The position numbers were made by a program, and so were the translations under genes. Shown piece by piece: positions 48,083-59,106 of a DNA stretch of 64,000 bases; the first letter of the stretch is position 1, and each line of letters opens with the position of its first letter. Under the pieces are notes generated by a model, which was given only the letters and a program-made list of their open reading frames with translations, was not told the DNA's origin and ran no database searches. The DNA lies in contig OY282560.1 of assembly GCA_958295665.1 (NCBI GenBank), positions 209,792,420 to 209,856,419 on the forward strand. Direction: 5' to 3'. Source of the stretch: Tipula vernalis (Eukaryota > Arthropoda > Insecta > Diptera > Tipulidae).

Positions 48083-48584
48083 GATTTTTTTGAAAGAGTC
48101 AATAAAGAAGTTAAATAACGGATACATATGTATGTACAAAAATAAAAAAAATGTTGTTGTACATGCATAAGAAAGCATTGTTATGCTTCTTTCCGGATTG
48201 ATCGACAAAAGATTGTTAAATAACAATAAAAGACAATTTCTTGAATGTGATACTGAATTTAATTTTAATTGGGATTTTTCTTGACTATAGGGGGAAAACT
48301 TGATGTTTATCATTTGGGTCTGCATATTATTGGACGTGGTGAAAGGTTTTCGTGTATATTAGTTACATTTCGAAATGTACGTTTTTTATAAAATGCCAAT
48401 TATTGTCTAATTTGATGACATTTTTTTTTGTTATTTTTTGGTTAAAATTCCCAGTATTTTCAAATTAGACCCAATTGACACGCAAATTTTAACCTAACCT
48501 AAAAAACCGCAAGTATGACTGTTCTTATAATATACCTAAACGAAATAAAGCTTATTTATACCAATAAACAAATTAGATAGCTTG

Positions 48585-50575
48585 TGCACTCAGACGTCGG
48601 CAGAGTATGAAATTCCAATCATTAAGCAATTCTTTGATTTTCTAGGCAAAAGAATAGATGCTCTTGACCAATACCAATTATGTCGGTTGTTATTGGGTTC
48701 AAGATTACAAGGCTCGTTCATCACGGAAAGATGTGCACGGAAACTGGGTAATGAGGGAAGCTGTATCAATAGTGGTAACACCTTGGAATGAAATAAAACT
48801 TAAATTCGAAATAGAAGCTTTCGTATTCCCCAAACTATCTGATTGAAAAATTATCACCAAAAGCAAAACTAATTTTGCAAAACACGCTGTTAGAATGGAT
48901 AATTGCCGGGAAGGCATGTGAATGAGGAACAAGTTTAAAAGCGGATATAAGTGATCCGACCTCGTTTGTCCTTGGAAGAAGAATTATGCGAAATATGATC
49001 AATGATACAAAAATTATAGATGAATCTGGCCTGAGGCGACTCTTATCCCAAAGCGTTATAAAGAATGATTATTTTTGATAGTTATTTTTGATGGCTCCGC
49101 GAAATCAACCACAAGGATATCATTAAACAACCGTCTGGCAGTCAGACAGATTGTACAATCCAATCTTTATACAATATTATCTTTCGCATATCGCCATTTT
49201 CGCATATCACAAGAGGAACCTAGCAAACCATTTACCGCACTCGAATTCCAAACCGTAACCTATACGCCACAGCAAGCGCTAGCTACCTAGCCATTCGAAA
49301 ATGTTAGGTGTATATTGGGGTTCGGGACAGGGTGGGAATACCAATTACCGCCTGATATGTTAAATAAATGGTTAAAGTTAAAAGGCAACTTATCGGAAAT
49401 CGAAATCGAATTCTACGATTGGAACTGTGTGAAGCAGTACTTTTTAGTAAATTATTATTAAGCGTCAATCAAGCATTGCAATTCGAAATTATCGAAATAG
49501 TAGCATGGACCGATTCTACCAATTTTTGGGATTGGTTAAATTCAAATCCTTATAAATGGAATACATTTGTGGAGAATGGTACTCTTAATATTTATGCTTT
49601 TCAATAGATCACAATGGCGACACGTAAACTCTTCAGACAACCCAGTCGCTTCCATTGAACTAGCACCAGAACAATTGCAACATTGAATCATTGTAGTGGT
49701 TTAGTACCAAAATTCGAGCCTATTAGCTTATACAGACCGATATAAATTTAAACGAATTCAAAACAACGCTGTGTCACCGAATCTTAATATAGCAGAAATA
49801 TGGTAATCTCAACTTGCCATTTTCAGTCATATACAATTCAAAAACTTCGAATTGGAAATAACCACTAGAATAAATACTTCAAACCGAATTGGTGGAAGAT
49901 GAAAGAATCGTAAATGCATCGATAATACACCACATAAAGCATCCAATACTACTCACAGGCTGTGAGTCACAGCACAAGACAAATTAGCAGAAACCATATA
50001 GTTACCATAAAGGCAGAAGCCATATAAGGACACAACTTGCGACACCTTCACACTACGACAGAAATCCTGGATACTAGGGGGCATAAACTTAATTCGAAAG
50101 ATAGTCCACAGCTGCGTAAAATATTTCAAATACAATTGCAAGAAGTCTCAACCAAGGGTCAGCGGCCAAAACCTATAGTCGATTACACATACACAGTGCC
50201 TTGTCAAACATATTTCAACAGAGGGAGAAGGCAGAAACATTATAAAATTTATTTAAGCATTTTCGTTTGTCTTGCCATAAAAGCTGTACATATCAAATTG
50301 GTACCCAACCTTACATCACATGCAGGTTTCTAAATTTTAAATTTTCTAAATTTAAACATTTCTAAATGTTTATTGGCAGACCAAATTAATTTTAAATACA
50401 TTCCGCCAAACACACCATATTTTGAAAGGCTGTGGGTGTTGGCCACTAAAAGCATCAAGTAACATTTAAGAAGGGTTTCAGATGGTCATAACCTAACAAA
50501 AGAGGAGATGTCAAATTTAATTGTCAAAATTAAGATAACGTTAAATTCGCGACCGCGAACGGATTTGAAACAATC
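48585..50575 (+). pseudogene. BEL/Pao relic BEL-3 (gag end to integrase)
   Basis: Highly decayed but collinear. IPIIKQFFDFLGKRIDALDQ is the gag end; GSFITERCARKLGN is the protease D-S-G following block. FDGSAKSTTRISLNNRLAVR at 49084 begins RT. LELCEAVLFSKLL and IVAWTDSTNFWDWLNSNPYK belong to RNase H, and WRHVNSSDNPVAS to its end. IYLSIFVCLAIKAVHIKLVP is integrase, and YFERLWVLATKSIK (normally GGLWEAAVKS) shows the catalytic Glu replaced. LTKEEMSNLIVKIKITLNSR at about 50490-50550 is the usual downstream motif. Large deletions remove the RT centre and the integrase middle. No LTR found. Confidence 0.75.
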
Positions 50576-50959
50576 TTTTCTAGAATAGATTTGACCAGGT
50601 TTTGTAACCAGTCGGTTGTCGCCATCAAACCAAAAAATTGTCCTAGTTTTTCTAGCTCGAGCCTTTCTGAATCTTAAAACTGATTTAAACTTCATCCAGT
50701 TTGAGTCGGTTTTGACCTGGTCACCGTACAATAGTGTGGAATGAATCAGATTTTGTTCAGAACATCAGAATTTGTACCATGAAATAGGAAGTCTGTTGAA
50801 AGACTTGGCTTTGATCATCTTTGGAGATTGAATGCCGCTGCGAAATTAATTAGTTTATGAAGAAAGTAAGAAGCAGAAGGAGGCCAGTTCCGAAGCTTTT
50901 AATTTCAGAATTTCAATAATTCGTCAACATTCAAATTTATATAAAACTAGCTGTACCCG

Positions 50960-50977
50960 GCCACGCGTTGCTGTGGC
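50960..50977 (-). terminator. Helitron 3' hairpin
   Basis: GCCAC-loop-GTGGC, 10 nt upstream of the CTAG end on the reverse strand. In Helitrons this palindrome acts as the signal for ending rolling-circle transfer. Confidence 0.85.
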
Positions 50978-50982
50978 TCAGT

Positions 50983-51460
50983 CTATATTCTGGTTAGATG
51001 GAAAAGAAAGAAAAGAGAAAGGACACATTTCTTGTGGGCTCTAGAACACGCAACGTATAATTGACCATGTGAGAAGCAATCCGTATCTAGATCTAGACCG
51101 CACAATTCTAAAGGTTGGCCCTGAACTTTGTTGATGTTGATTGCAAACGCCAATCGAATTGGGAATTGCAATCTCTTAAATTGAAATGGCATATCCATTG
51201 GAATCATATAGGAATGCGAGGATTGAGGCCAAATTCACCTTTGAATGGTCCGGTCAAGATAGTTGCTTCTTCAACGTTGCTGATTAATTTTTTTACTGCA
51301 AGCCGCATGCCGTTACAAAGCTTTGGCTGGTTGATATTTCGCAACATGGTAATTGGCATGCCGATTTTCAATTGCAGTACGTGCGGTGGCATCCCTAGCA
51401 GATCGAGTGAATTCAAAATTCTAATAGATAATTAACCGCTTCATCTGCCTCCACAACAGT
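50983..51460 (-). pseudogene. Helitron helicase, C-terminal part
   Basis: Reverse-strand frames 51416-51204 ([20 protein letters not shown], [22 protein letters not shown] block with [16 protein letters not shown]) and 51207-50983 ([37 protein letters not shown]) are the last helicase motifs V and VI of the Pif1-like helicase. The N-K-x-Q-G-Q and Y-V-A-x-S-R signatures are intact. A small frameshift separates the two. The region continues upstream beyond the hAT insertion at 52440. Confidence 0.9.
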
Positions 51461-51532
51461 GTCGAGTCGATCGACATGTATGTGACTGCTTCGCTTTGAA
51501 TTTTAGACTGAATAATATTGTTAAGTTCGTAG

Positions 51533-52440
51533 CAGAGTTTAAATTTATCGCTCTTTTATAGCTCTTTTAAAAATTTTCGCTCTTGCTCCCAATAAAATTT
51601 TTTTTCAGTTTACTTTTACGCTCTTACCAGGGGGGCGAGTAGCAGGGACAGCAGAGACGCAACGATTTCAACAACAACGTCAAGCAACACACTAGCTACA
51701 GTTAGTACAAATTTGGGTGACCGCATGGGAACATGATGATGGAACGAAATCTCGCCTCCACTCACAACTGCCGATGGAAAAAATGGTGGAGGGAACAATA
51801 ATAGTTGTTTACAGCTTTTCAGAAAAAAGAGTTTGCGGCACACAGGAAATTTGTGTTGGTTGTCATTGTGTCTTCTTACAGGTTGGATGGAGCAGTAGAT
51901 GAACTTTAAATTTGTATTGTCTTGTGCTATAAATAAAATAAATTACTAAAAAATATTATTACTAACAAGTTTACTAAAAATTTACTAACTATCAAACTAC
52001 TTAGGTGTCTGGAACCGGGTTTTTATTAAGTCCTTGTTGCTAACATTCCTTTCCCAACCCCCTCGATCTTGTTATATGTAAAAAGGTTGTACGACGGCGG
52101 CCTGGCCAGGGGCGGAATATCACAACTATTAGACACTTACTTATGTGGTTATCGATGTGGCGCCTTTCTTTATGGGGTGAATATTGCTATGTTTGGCTTC
52201 ATGAATCATGGGTGTCGTGTTGTGTAATATGGGTATAGTGGTGTGGTATTCGCATTTATAATACGGGAGACTTACTTAATGCTTGATTGAACATCGCAAT
52301 CAATCAATCAAAATCAGTTTGCTTTTACGCTCTTACCCTCTAATGGTAAACATAAAAAAAAAATATTTCGCTCTTTCAAAGTGCGCTCTTGAACAAAAAT
52401 GAAGAGCGAAGAGCAAAATGAAATCGCATTTGAAACTCTG
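51533..52440. mobile_element. hAT MITE inside the Helitron, 8 bp TSD
   Basis: Ends CAGAGTTTAAATTTATCGCT and (reverse) CAGAGTTTCAAATGCGATTT; flanked by a perfect 8 bp duplication GTTCGTAG (51525-51532, 52441-52448), exactly the hAT footprint. Length 908 bp. Subterminal GCTCTT/AAGAGC words recur. A 24 bp direct repeat, CAGTTTRCTTTTACGCTCTT (51606 and 52315), brackets a more GC-rich interior of about 690 bp with no convincing ORF, possibly a captured or swapped-in segment. Confidence 0.92.
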
Positions 52441-52448
52441 GTTCGTAG

Positions 52449-53165
52449 ACGTCTTCGTTCTTGGCGGCTAGAATAGCTCGTTCACTCAGCCAGTCGTGAA
52501 ATACTTCTTCAGCCTATTCTTCTTTTGACAATACTAAATTGCAGAAGTTATGAAGCAATGAAATTTGTCCTGAAGTTAGATCAACCGGCACCTTTCCGTT
52601 CCCAATTTCCAGCAATTGATGTGAGAATACTTCAGCTGGTCGGTCGTTTTGCAGCTGGATCCCCTCTTAATTGTAGTTAATTTCAGCGTCTTTACGTCTC
52701 ACCACAAAAAACAGTATTTCAGGCAAGAATTTATTTCGTCCGTTGGTGTCAATTGAGGAATTACAGGTAATATTTGCCTGAAATCTCCTGCAAGAAATAT
52801 GAATGCGTTCCCAAATGGTTTAATGTTTCCACGCAAATCTTGCAATGATCGATCAAGAGCCTCGAGTGATTTTTTGTGTGCCATTGTGCATTCATCCCAA
52901 ACAATAAGTTTGCATTTCTGCAACGCTTTTCCTATGCTGCATGCTTTGGAAATGTTGCATAATTTCAAAGTGGAATCAGCAGTTCTTCCACCTGGTAGCA
53001 ATGTCGCAGCTATTCCGGGCGAGGAGAGAGCTAAAGGCTATGCCGTTTTTGGATCGAATTGCTGCCAAAATCAATGTTATTAGGAATGTTTAACCAGTTC
53101 CTCCTGGGGCATCTAAGAAAATGATTTCTCCAACCCCATTATAAACAGTTTGCATTATTAAATCG
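52449..53165 (-). pseudogene. Helitron helicase, N-terminal part
   Basis: Reverse strand: a Walker A stretch at about 53150-53090, FLDAPGGTG-stop-TFLITLIL, where the catalytic Lys codon has become TAA. Then LPGGRTADSTLKLCNISKAC, KLIVWDECTMAHKKSLEALD (Walker B, DEC in place of DEA), NAFIFLAGDFRQILPVIPQL (52783-52740), and beyond a shift VDLTSGQISLLHNFCNLVLS, WLSERAILAAKNEDVYELN (52560-52460). These are motifs I to IV of the Pif1/RRM3-like helicase domain of Helitrons. The loss of Walker A Lys would abolish ATP hydrolysis. Confidence 0.9.
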
Positions 53166-54123
53166 CAAATGACTTAGGAACAGTTGATTGCATATAGGAC
53201 AAAAGATCACTCGTGTTGTAATTTTATTCACGACGAATTCTACATCGAAGGAAGCAGCAGCAGATCGATACGATGAAGGCATTCCAAATCTTCAATCATT
53301 ATCAACGCTTCGTTGTAGATTTTTGCTGTGAAATTGATGTTCATATTTGAAAATCGCTCGCGTATTCAACGAAAAATATCTTCAGCCATGTGCGATTTAT
53401 ATTTCTCCCATAACTCTGTTGGAGATGACAGATAGCAGGCGGTCAATATGATTGCAAACAATATGCACGAATTTGATTTAAATGTGACGTTTTGCACCCG
53501 TCATTAATGCATACATCCCAGTGTCGGTCGTTCTCCAATAAATTCAGAGTAGCGGAAAGTAGCATGTGTATGCTGTTGAAAATTCTCAATTATAGGAAAG
53601 ACGTTGGGCCGGGCACATTTACCAACAGCATGCGAAGCAAGAAGCATAATAGTTTCTTTAAATAAGCCAAGTTGTCCGTCGAGTCGCTCTTCTCGTTTGC
53701 GTCGTTCAAATGATTTTCTAATCGCATTCCATGTGTAATACCTATAGGCACTTCCGAATACAGCAGTGTTTTCGCAAACGCGTCATTTTGACATAACGTG
53801 AAGAAAGCACTTAACGTTGTAGCCGGTGGATTCAGAGCAATTTGTTGTACATTTGCAGCTGTTAAATAAACGCGTTGTCCATTTTCTAGATGTAATGCAA
53901 GGTGAACAACAGGTGGACTTCGTTCATGTATGGGAAATGAAAGGGTTCACATTCTCAACACGCAATCTCTCTGGTTGAATACCAAAAACTGCCATGTACC
54001 CTTGTTGCTACCTTTATTCCACGTTTATGTGCGCTTTGAATGTTTTTGATAGCAAAGGCGAATATGGAACAATAACCCACCGGTTGTCTACTTCGATGTC
54101 ACCTTTTCGCATTTGTATGGTTG
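53166..54123 (-). pseudogene. Helitron middle region, degraded
   Basis: Between Rep and helicase. Reverse-strand fragments fit the conserved linker of Helitron proteins but many stops and shifts occur, so I do not give residue-level assignments. The forward-strand frame at 53994-54377 is an antisense shadow. Confidence 0.6.
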
Positions 54124-54900
54124 CTAATTTACCACCATCTTATACTGATCTTCTTCTATATAAAGGATATCCATCGTTTCCTGTAACTGTGTTGGATATA
54201 CCAATACACGAGGATATCGCTTATAGTATTTTCCGTATATTATGCATGGTGAATTTACGTTCAGTGTTCCGCAAGGTCCATGTATCATATTTTTCGTTAC
54301 AACTTGATGCAAATCCTTATCGTTGTCGGCATCGGGTATTTTACCGCATATTACATCGTCGATTTCTTTTGAAGTGATTTTGTTATAGAGCCAGATTAGT
54401 ATATGTGCATGTGGCGATCCCCTCTTTTGCAATTCCACTGAATACATCCAACCGCGCAAAAACCCAAACACTTCATGTTATACCATGTGATGTAATCCAT
54501 CAGCGATTTCAGGTTCTGTCTAAAAACATATGCTGTGATGTCATGCCTGGGCACCAGCGATTGCCCGGGAAGTAAGAGCTGTTGTATATCGTCCCAAGCT
54601 GGATTACATGTAAATGTAATAAATAGGTCTGGGCGGGGGCGCCCATAGTGACAAACATACTCATGCATATGACGTAGACTGCCTGACTGCATATCTACAA
54701 TGTATTGGTGAAACAATTGACGGTATTTCAAAATGTGATTGTCTTCATTCTTTCGAATCGGAATGAACAATAGTTCATAGCGTTGCATTTCTTATTTGTT
54801 TTCTCGGCACTGACTGTTGATGATATCCATCGGCACCATCCCCAAAAATGATTGAATATTGCAGGGCATCGTAATATCGATGAGTTTCTGCAACTTTTGT
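54124..54900 (-). pseudogene. Helitron Rep (rolling-circle initiator) domain
   Basis: Reverse-strand frame 54788-54396: YELLFIPIRKNEDNHILKYR, FHQYIVDMQSGSLRHMHEYV, GRPRPDLFITFTCNPAWDDI, the Helitron-like N block. After a shift, 54471-54124 has MYSVELQKRGSPHAHILIWL, the HUH box written H-A-H, and VVTKNMIHGPCGTLNVNSPC then YPRVLVYPTQLQETMD. The tyrosine motif further downstream is not resolved. Upstream, 54900-54790 carries IVLQLRNDQLTKVAETHRYY in another frame, placing the N-terminus just before the break at 54960. Confidence 0.9.
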
Positions 54901-54960
54901 CAATTGATCGTTTCTCAATTGAAGAACAATATCTCTAGGTTGAAATTGATCTCCGAGTGT

Positions 54961-55110
54961 ATTATTATTATTATTATTGGAGGGCCATGCGGGCGATCAG
55001 CCACCTCGCACTGCGACCTAAAAGATCTATTGTGCTGGACCCTGCTTAATTATCCGTCCAGTCAATATCCAGGTGCTTAATGAACCCGACAATACTGCCT
55101 CCCGGTACGT
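54961..55110 (-). mobile_element. Short TAA-tailed retroposon, copy 3 (truncated)
   Basis: (ATT)n at 54961-54979 is the reversed TAA tail; the next 130 bp match the last 130 bp of copies 1 and 2 (GGGCCATGCGGGCGATCAGC, TTAATTATCCGTCCAGTCAA). The copy ends at CCCGGTACGT, where BEL-2 LTR sequence starts. A clear target duplication is absent, so one side was probably lost. Confidence 0.85.
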
Positions 55111-55158
55111 CAAATCAAAATTAATATCGTGGAAAATAGAGTGTTCAATCCACCATAT

Positions 55159-55178
55159 TGGTCCTTCGAGCCGGATTT
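55159..55178 (+). other. BEL-2 primer-binding site (tRNA-Tyr)
   Basis: TGGTCCTTCGAGCCGGATTT: 20 nt matching the complement of the tRNA-Tyr 3' end, 2 nt longer than in BEL-1. Lies 3 nt after the LTR remnant. Confidence 0.85.
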
Positions 55179-55609
55179 GTGAGTTCACATCAAAACTCTC
55201 ACTATTTTTACGGCATTATTTAGCATTTGATAGAAGAATACTAAAATAATATACATTTTTCATGCAATTGCATGTTATCACGTAGAACAGGTGGTTTCGG
55301 GTGGCAAAAGACAGTATATTGTCTAATCTTGTTGAAAAAATTTATCGAAGTACCGTTATACGTCTCGAACATTTTAACGCGTAGTTTTGTGGTTTAATCT
55401 GAAAAAATAATTTGTGATCATTAAGTGTATGTGAATCAATCGTATGAGTAAAATTATAGTTCTATATTGTTTACGCTTGTTATTAAAAATCATCGAAGTA
55501 TCGTTATACTTCTCGAATATTTAAACGCGTGATTTTCTTGGTTGATCTGAAAAGTTTATTTTGTGAACATTAAGTGTATGTGCATCGATCGGTATAAGTG
55601 AAATTACGG

Positions 55610-56581
55610 TTCTAAAACGACAAAGAACTACTGCGAAGAATAAATTAGCGCAATTACTGACATTTGCTAGATCAATCAATGAAAATGCTACATTAGATCA
55701 ATTATCTGTTCGTCTTGAGCAAGTTGTAAAGCTGCATGATTCAATTAGAGATACTGAAAACCGTTTAGTGGAGTTGAGTAAAACCGAAGAAGTCGATCTT
55801 TACATTGATGACATGTATTATGAAGCTGCAGCCTTCTCATTCCTTGACCTCAACATCAATCAATGCGACTCAACTAAATTCTCGCCATGCGGAATTGAAA
55901 CTACCAAAGTTATACATACGGCCATTTTCTGGAGATTATGCAGAATGGCCGTCATTTTTTGATATGTTTAACACGACGATCCATGAGTCAGTATTAACTC
56001 GGGTAGAAAAATTGCAGTATCTTAAAGGATTGCTGAGAGGTGAAGCAGCCTCATTGGTGCGGCATATACAAGTTACTGACGGAAATTATATTGGTGCTTT
56101 CAATAAGCTAAAAGAACGGTACGACAAGAAAAAGTTTATAGTAAATTCATTTATAAAATCGATTGTGGAACAACCGGCAATTCAAAATCAAAATGTTGCC
56201 AACCTGATAAAGTTGAGAGACGTATCCTATGAGGTGCTGCGGGGTTTACGCGCCCTTGGCGCTCAAGCCAAGTCACGCGATCCTTGGATACTCTACATCA
56301 TCAATCAAAAATTGGATGAATCATCGAACCTGGCATGGGCTGATTGTTCGGCAAATATTGACCAACCAACCATAAAGGACTTTTTCCAATTTTTGGATAA
56401 ACGAATCGGCACGTTTGAATCATTGGTGGCTGCAACAAAGCAGAATATAGGACACAGGGTTCGCGGGCATGTAGCAGTAAACAAATCCAGTTCATCAAGC
56501 TGTCATGACAGAAAAGGTAGGAACGGCGTAACATTCAAATCTGGTGTTTGTTCAGGCCTATCTCACTCGTTTATACAATGA
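55610..56581 (+). pseudogene. BEL-2 gag
   Basis: N-terminal coiled-coil-like stretch (LAQLLTFARSINENATLDQL, LEQVVKLHDSIRDTENRLVE) in the frame of 55768; after a frameshift near 55890 the DUF1759 core continues to 56581: KLPKLYIRPFSGDYAEWPSF, VEKLQYLKGLLRGEAASLVR, FNKLKERYDKKKFIVNSFIK, LRALGAQAKSRDPWILYIIN and TIKDFFQFLDKRIGTFESL. A stop at 56579 precedes the zinc-knuckle part. Start codon uncertain because no ATG precedes the first block in frame. Confidence 0.88.
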
Positions 56582-56596
56582 AGTGAATTTCAAGCA

Positions 56597-57580
56597 ATGT
56601 GTGCAACAAAACGGAAAGAATTTATTCAAAATGCCCATCGGTGCTTTAATTGCTTAAGCGCGAATCATCCCGTCGCTAAGTGTCCATCAAATCGCAGATG
56701 TCAGAAATGTGGGAGAAAACATCACACTCTACTGCATTTTACAGAATCAAATGAAGGTGATACCACAAAATCCAGCATCCACAATGACCCAGGAGCATCT
56801 ACTCAGAAGTCCGTCGTAGCCTACGCCAGTGCTGAAAGCCGATCACAATTAGTTACCCTATTACCAACTGCGCAAATTAAAGTGTTGAGTCGGTACGGAG
56901 AACCAGTAAACTGCCGAGCTCTATTAGATTGCGGATCTCAAGTAAGTTGCGTGACCGAGGAATGCGCACAAAAATTGGGCTTAAGGAAAGTCAACTCTCG
57001 TGTTATGATTAGCGGTGTGGGGGAGATGAATCTGAGTGCAACGAAGGTAAAAGTGAGATTATCATTAAAAACGAAGGATCACATTCAATATCAAGTAGAG
57101 GCGTTGGTATTATCAAGAATTACTAGTGCATTACCAATGTCTGATTTACAATCAGAACAAATCAATCTACCAGATGACATCAAATTGGCGGATCCTGAGT
57201 TTTGGCGGAGCGATACGATCGATATTTTAATAGGCGCGGATTATTTCTTCAGTTGGATAAAATCGGGACAAACCCACATACACAATTCAAGGATCATACT
57301 ACAAGACACCATCTTTGGCTGGGCAGCTTCAGGAAAAGCCGATGAAGGCTTTAGTAATCGAGTAATGACCATGCTGGTTACCCAACAAACGCATCTAATT
57401 GATATTGACCAAACCCTCAGAAAATTCTGGGAAGTTGAGTCAATAGAAAAAGCAAATTTAAGTCTCACAGAAGAGGAAAATTTATGCGAGTCAAAATTTC
57501 TAACCACAACTCAAGTGGATGATAATGGTCGATTCGTAGTCGAACTAAAATTTAAGCAATCTCCCGAAAGAATTGGTTAA
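56597..57580 (+). pseudogene. BEL-2 zinc knuckles and aspartic protease
   Basis: One 327-codon frame. Residues about 15-50 have CFNCLSANHPVAKC and CQKCGRKHHTLLH, two zinc knuckles. Residues about 105-125 have CRALLDCGSQVSCVTEECAQ, the protease active site (D-C-G, normally D-S/T-G). DTIDILIGADYFFSWIKSG and DTIFGWAASGKADEG are the second protease/DUF1758 block, and DIDQTLRKFWEVESIEK leads to RT. It ends at a stop at 57578 in the sequence before RT. Confidence 0.92.
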
Positions 57581-57589
57581 ACGTTTCAA

Positions 57590-58971
57590 GCGACAATCAA
57601 ACGACTACAGGGTATAGAACGGCGATTTCACCGAGACGCCGAGTACGAACGGCTATATTGCGACTTCATGAAGGAGTACGAAATAATGGGACATATGGAA
57701 GAGATCCCGAAAGATCAAATATCTAATATGAGCTGCTATTTGCCACATCATGGGATTTTGCGGCTAGGCTGTAGTACAACTAAGCTAAGGGTTGTATTCG
57801 ACGGCTCAGCAAAATCCAGTACCGGAATTTCACTGAACGAGTGTTTGGCGGCAGGGCCAGTGGTACAGCGGGGTCTTTACTCTATAATTCTTCGATTCCG
57901 TGAATTTCCAATTGTGTTTTCGGCTAATGCAGAAAAAATGTACCGTCAGGTAAAAATATCAAGGTCTGAGTCAGACTATCAAAGAATCGTGTGGAGGGCC
58001 GAAGTAAGCAAACCAATAAAGCACTATAGGTTATTAACCGTAACTTGTGGACTGACTTCCGCTTCCTATCTCGCTACTAGGGTGCTGAGTAAAATTGGAG
58101 ATGATTACGCAGACGCAGAGCCTATATTAAGCAAAATAATAAAAAATTGTTTTTACGTAGATGATCTCATGGGTGGGGCTCAATCGGTAGAAGAGGCTCA
58201 CACAATCATAAAAGGTCTGAATTACATTGCTGGGCAGGCATGGATTTACTCTTCGAAAATGGAAGGCGAATAATGATGGAGTACTTGATGGAATAAAAAA
58301 TTTGCCCTCAGAAAAAACGGCAAAACTCATCGAAAACTCAGATTGCCAGATGGAGTTAAAGTACTCGGATTCTTCGTATTTAATTCGAACTTACAAAGCG
58401 GATTGGATAAGCTCACCGAAAGGATGGTTCTGTCCTCAGCAGGAAAACTATTTGATCCAATGGGTTGGCTAACGCCAACAATCGTCATGTTAAAAATGTT
58501 TCTGCAACTGCTATGGCGTAAACATTTGGAGTGGGATGACACTCTACCAAAAGAATTAATGGAGCAATGGTCTAACATTTGCAATACCTTCAATGAGGTT
58601 GAGAGCATTACTCTGCCCCGATTTATAGGCACGTTTCAAAATGTCAAGGTTTCATGCTTTCTGTGATGCCAGCTTACAGGCGTATGCTGCTGTATGCATA
58701 CTACCGAGCAACAGACGGGGATGGGCAGGTATCCGTGCAGCTAATCTTAGCAAAAACAAGAGTAGCTCCAATCAAGGCACTTTCCCTTCCCAGATTAGAG
58801 CTGTGTGGTGCAGTGTTGCTCGTGGAATTGGTTGAGACAATAAAGCTGGAAACTAATATCAAAATATCCAACTGCAATTACTGGACAGATTCCAAAATCG
58901 TATTGGATTGGCTGGAAAGTCACCGAGAAGGTGGAGCGTATTCGTGGGCAATCGCACCTCCGAAATCTTAA
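57590..58971 (+). pseudogene. BEL-2 reverse transcriptase and RNase H
   Basis: 57668-58273: LRVVFDGSAKSSTGISLNEC, IVFSANAEKMYRQVKISRSE (first catalytic Asp changed to Asn), YQRIVWRAE, LLTVTCGLTSASYLATRVL, NCFYVDDLMGG (catalytic Y-V-D-D kept). Frameshift at about 58260. 58343-58666: KVLGFFVFNSNLQSGLDKLT, GKLFDPMGWLTPTIVMLKMF (connection block). Frameshift, then 58641-58971: FHAFCDASLQAYAAVCIL (RNase H first Asp), LPRLELCGAVLLVELVETI, NYWTDSKIVLDWLESHREGG. 58980-59060 carries WKHISSEDNPADCASRGI in another frame. Four or more frameshifts and the Asp-to-Asn change inactivate it. Confidence 0.92.
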
Positions 58972-59106
58972 CCCACACCAAACGAAAGCAATGGAAGCAC
59001 ATATCATCCGAAGACAATCCTGCAGACTGTGCATCACGCGGAATTACACCTTCGCATTTAAAATCACATCGGTTATAGTGGCACGAACCTGAATGGTTGA
59101 CAAGAA

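Larger units (their letters stand above)
50947..54960 (-). mobile_element. Helitron, reverse strand, 5' end lost
   Basis: The 3' end on the reverse strand reads GGCCGGGTACAGCTAG|T: CTAG terminus (plus 50947-50950) with a GCCAC/GTGGC hairpin (50960-50977) 10 nt before it, the classical Helitron 3' signature, followed by the host T. Rep and helicase domains lie upstream in the right order. The 5' (TC) end is missing because the sequence breaks at 54960 against the TAA-tailed retroposon. A hAT MITE (51533-52440) is inserted inside. Confidence 0.92.

Noticed and set aside
53994..54377. 127-residue forward ORF
   Set aside because: Antisense to the Helitron Rep domain; no family features.
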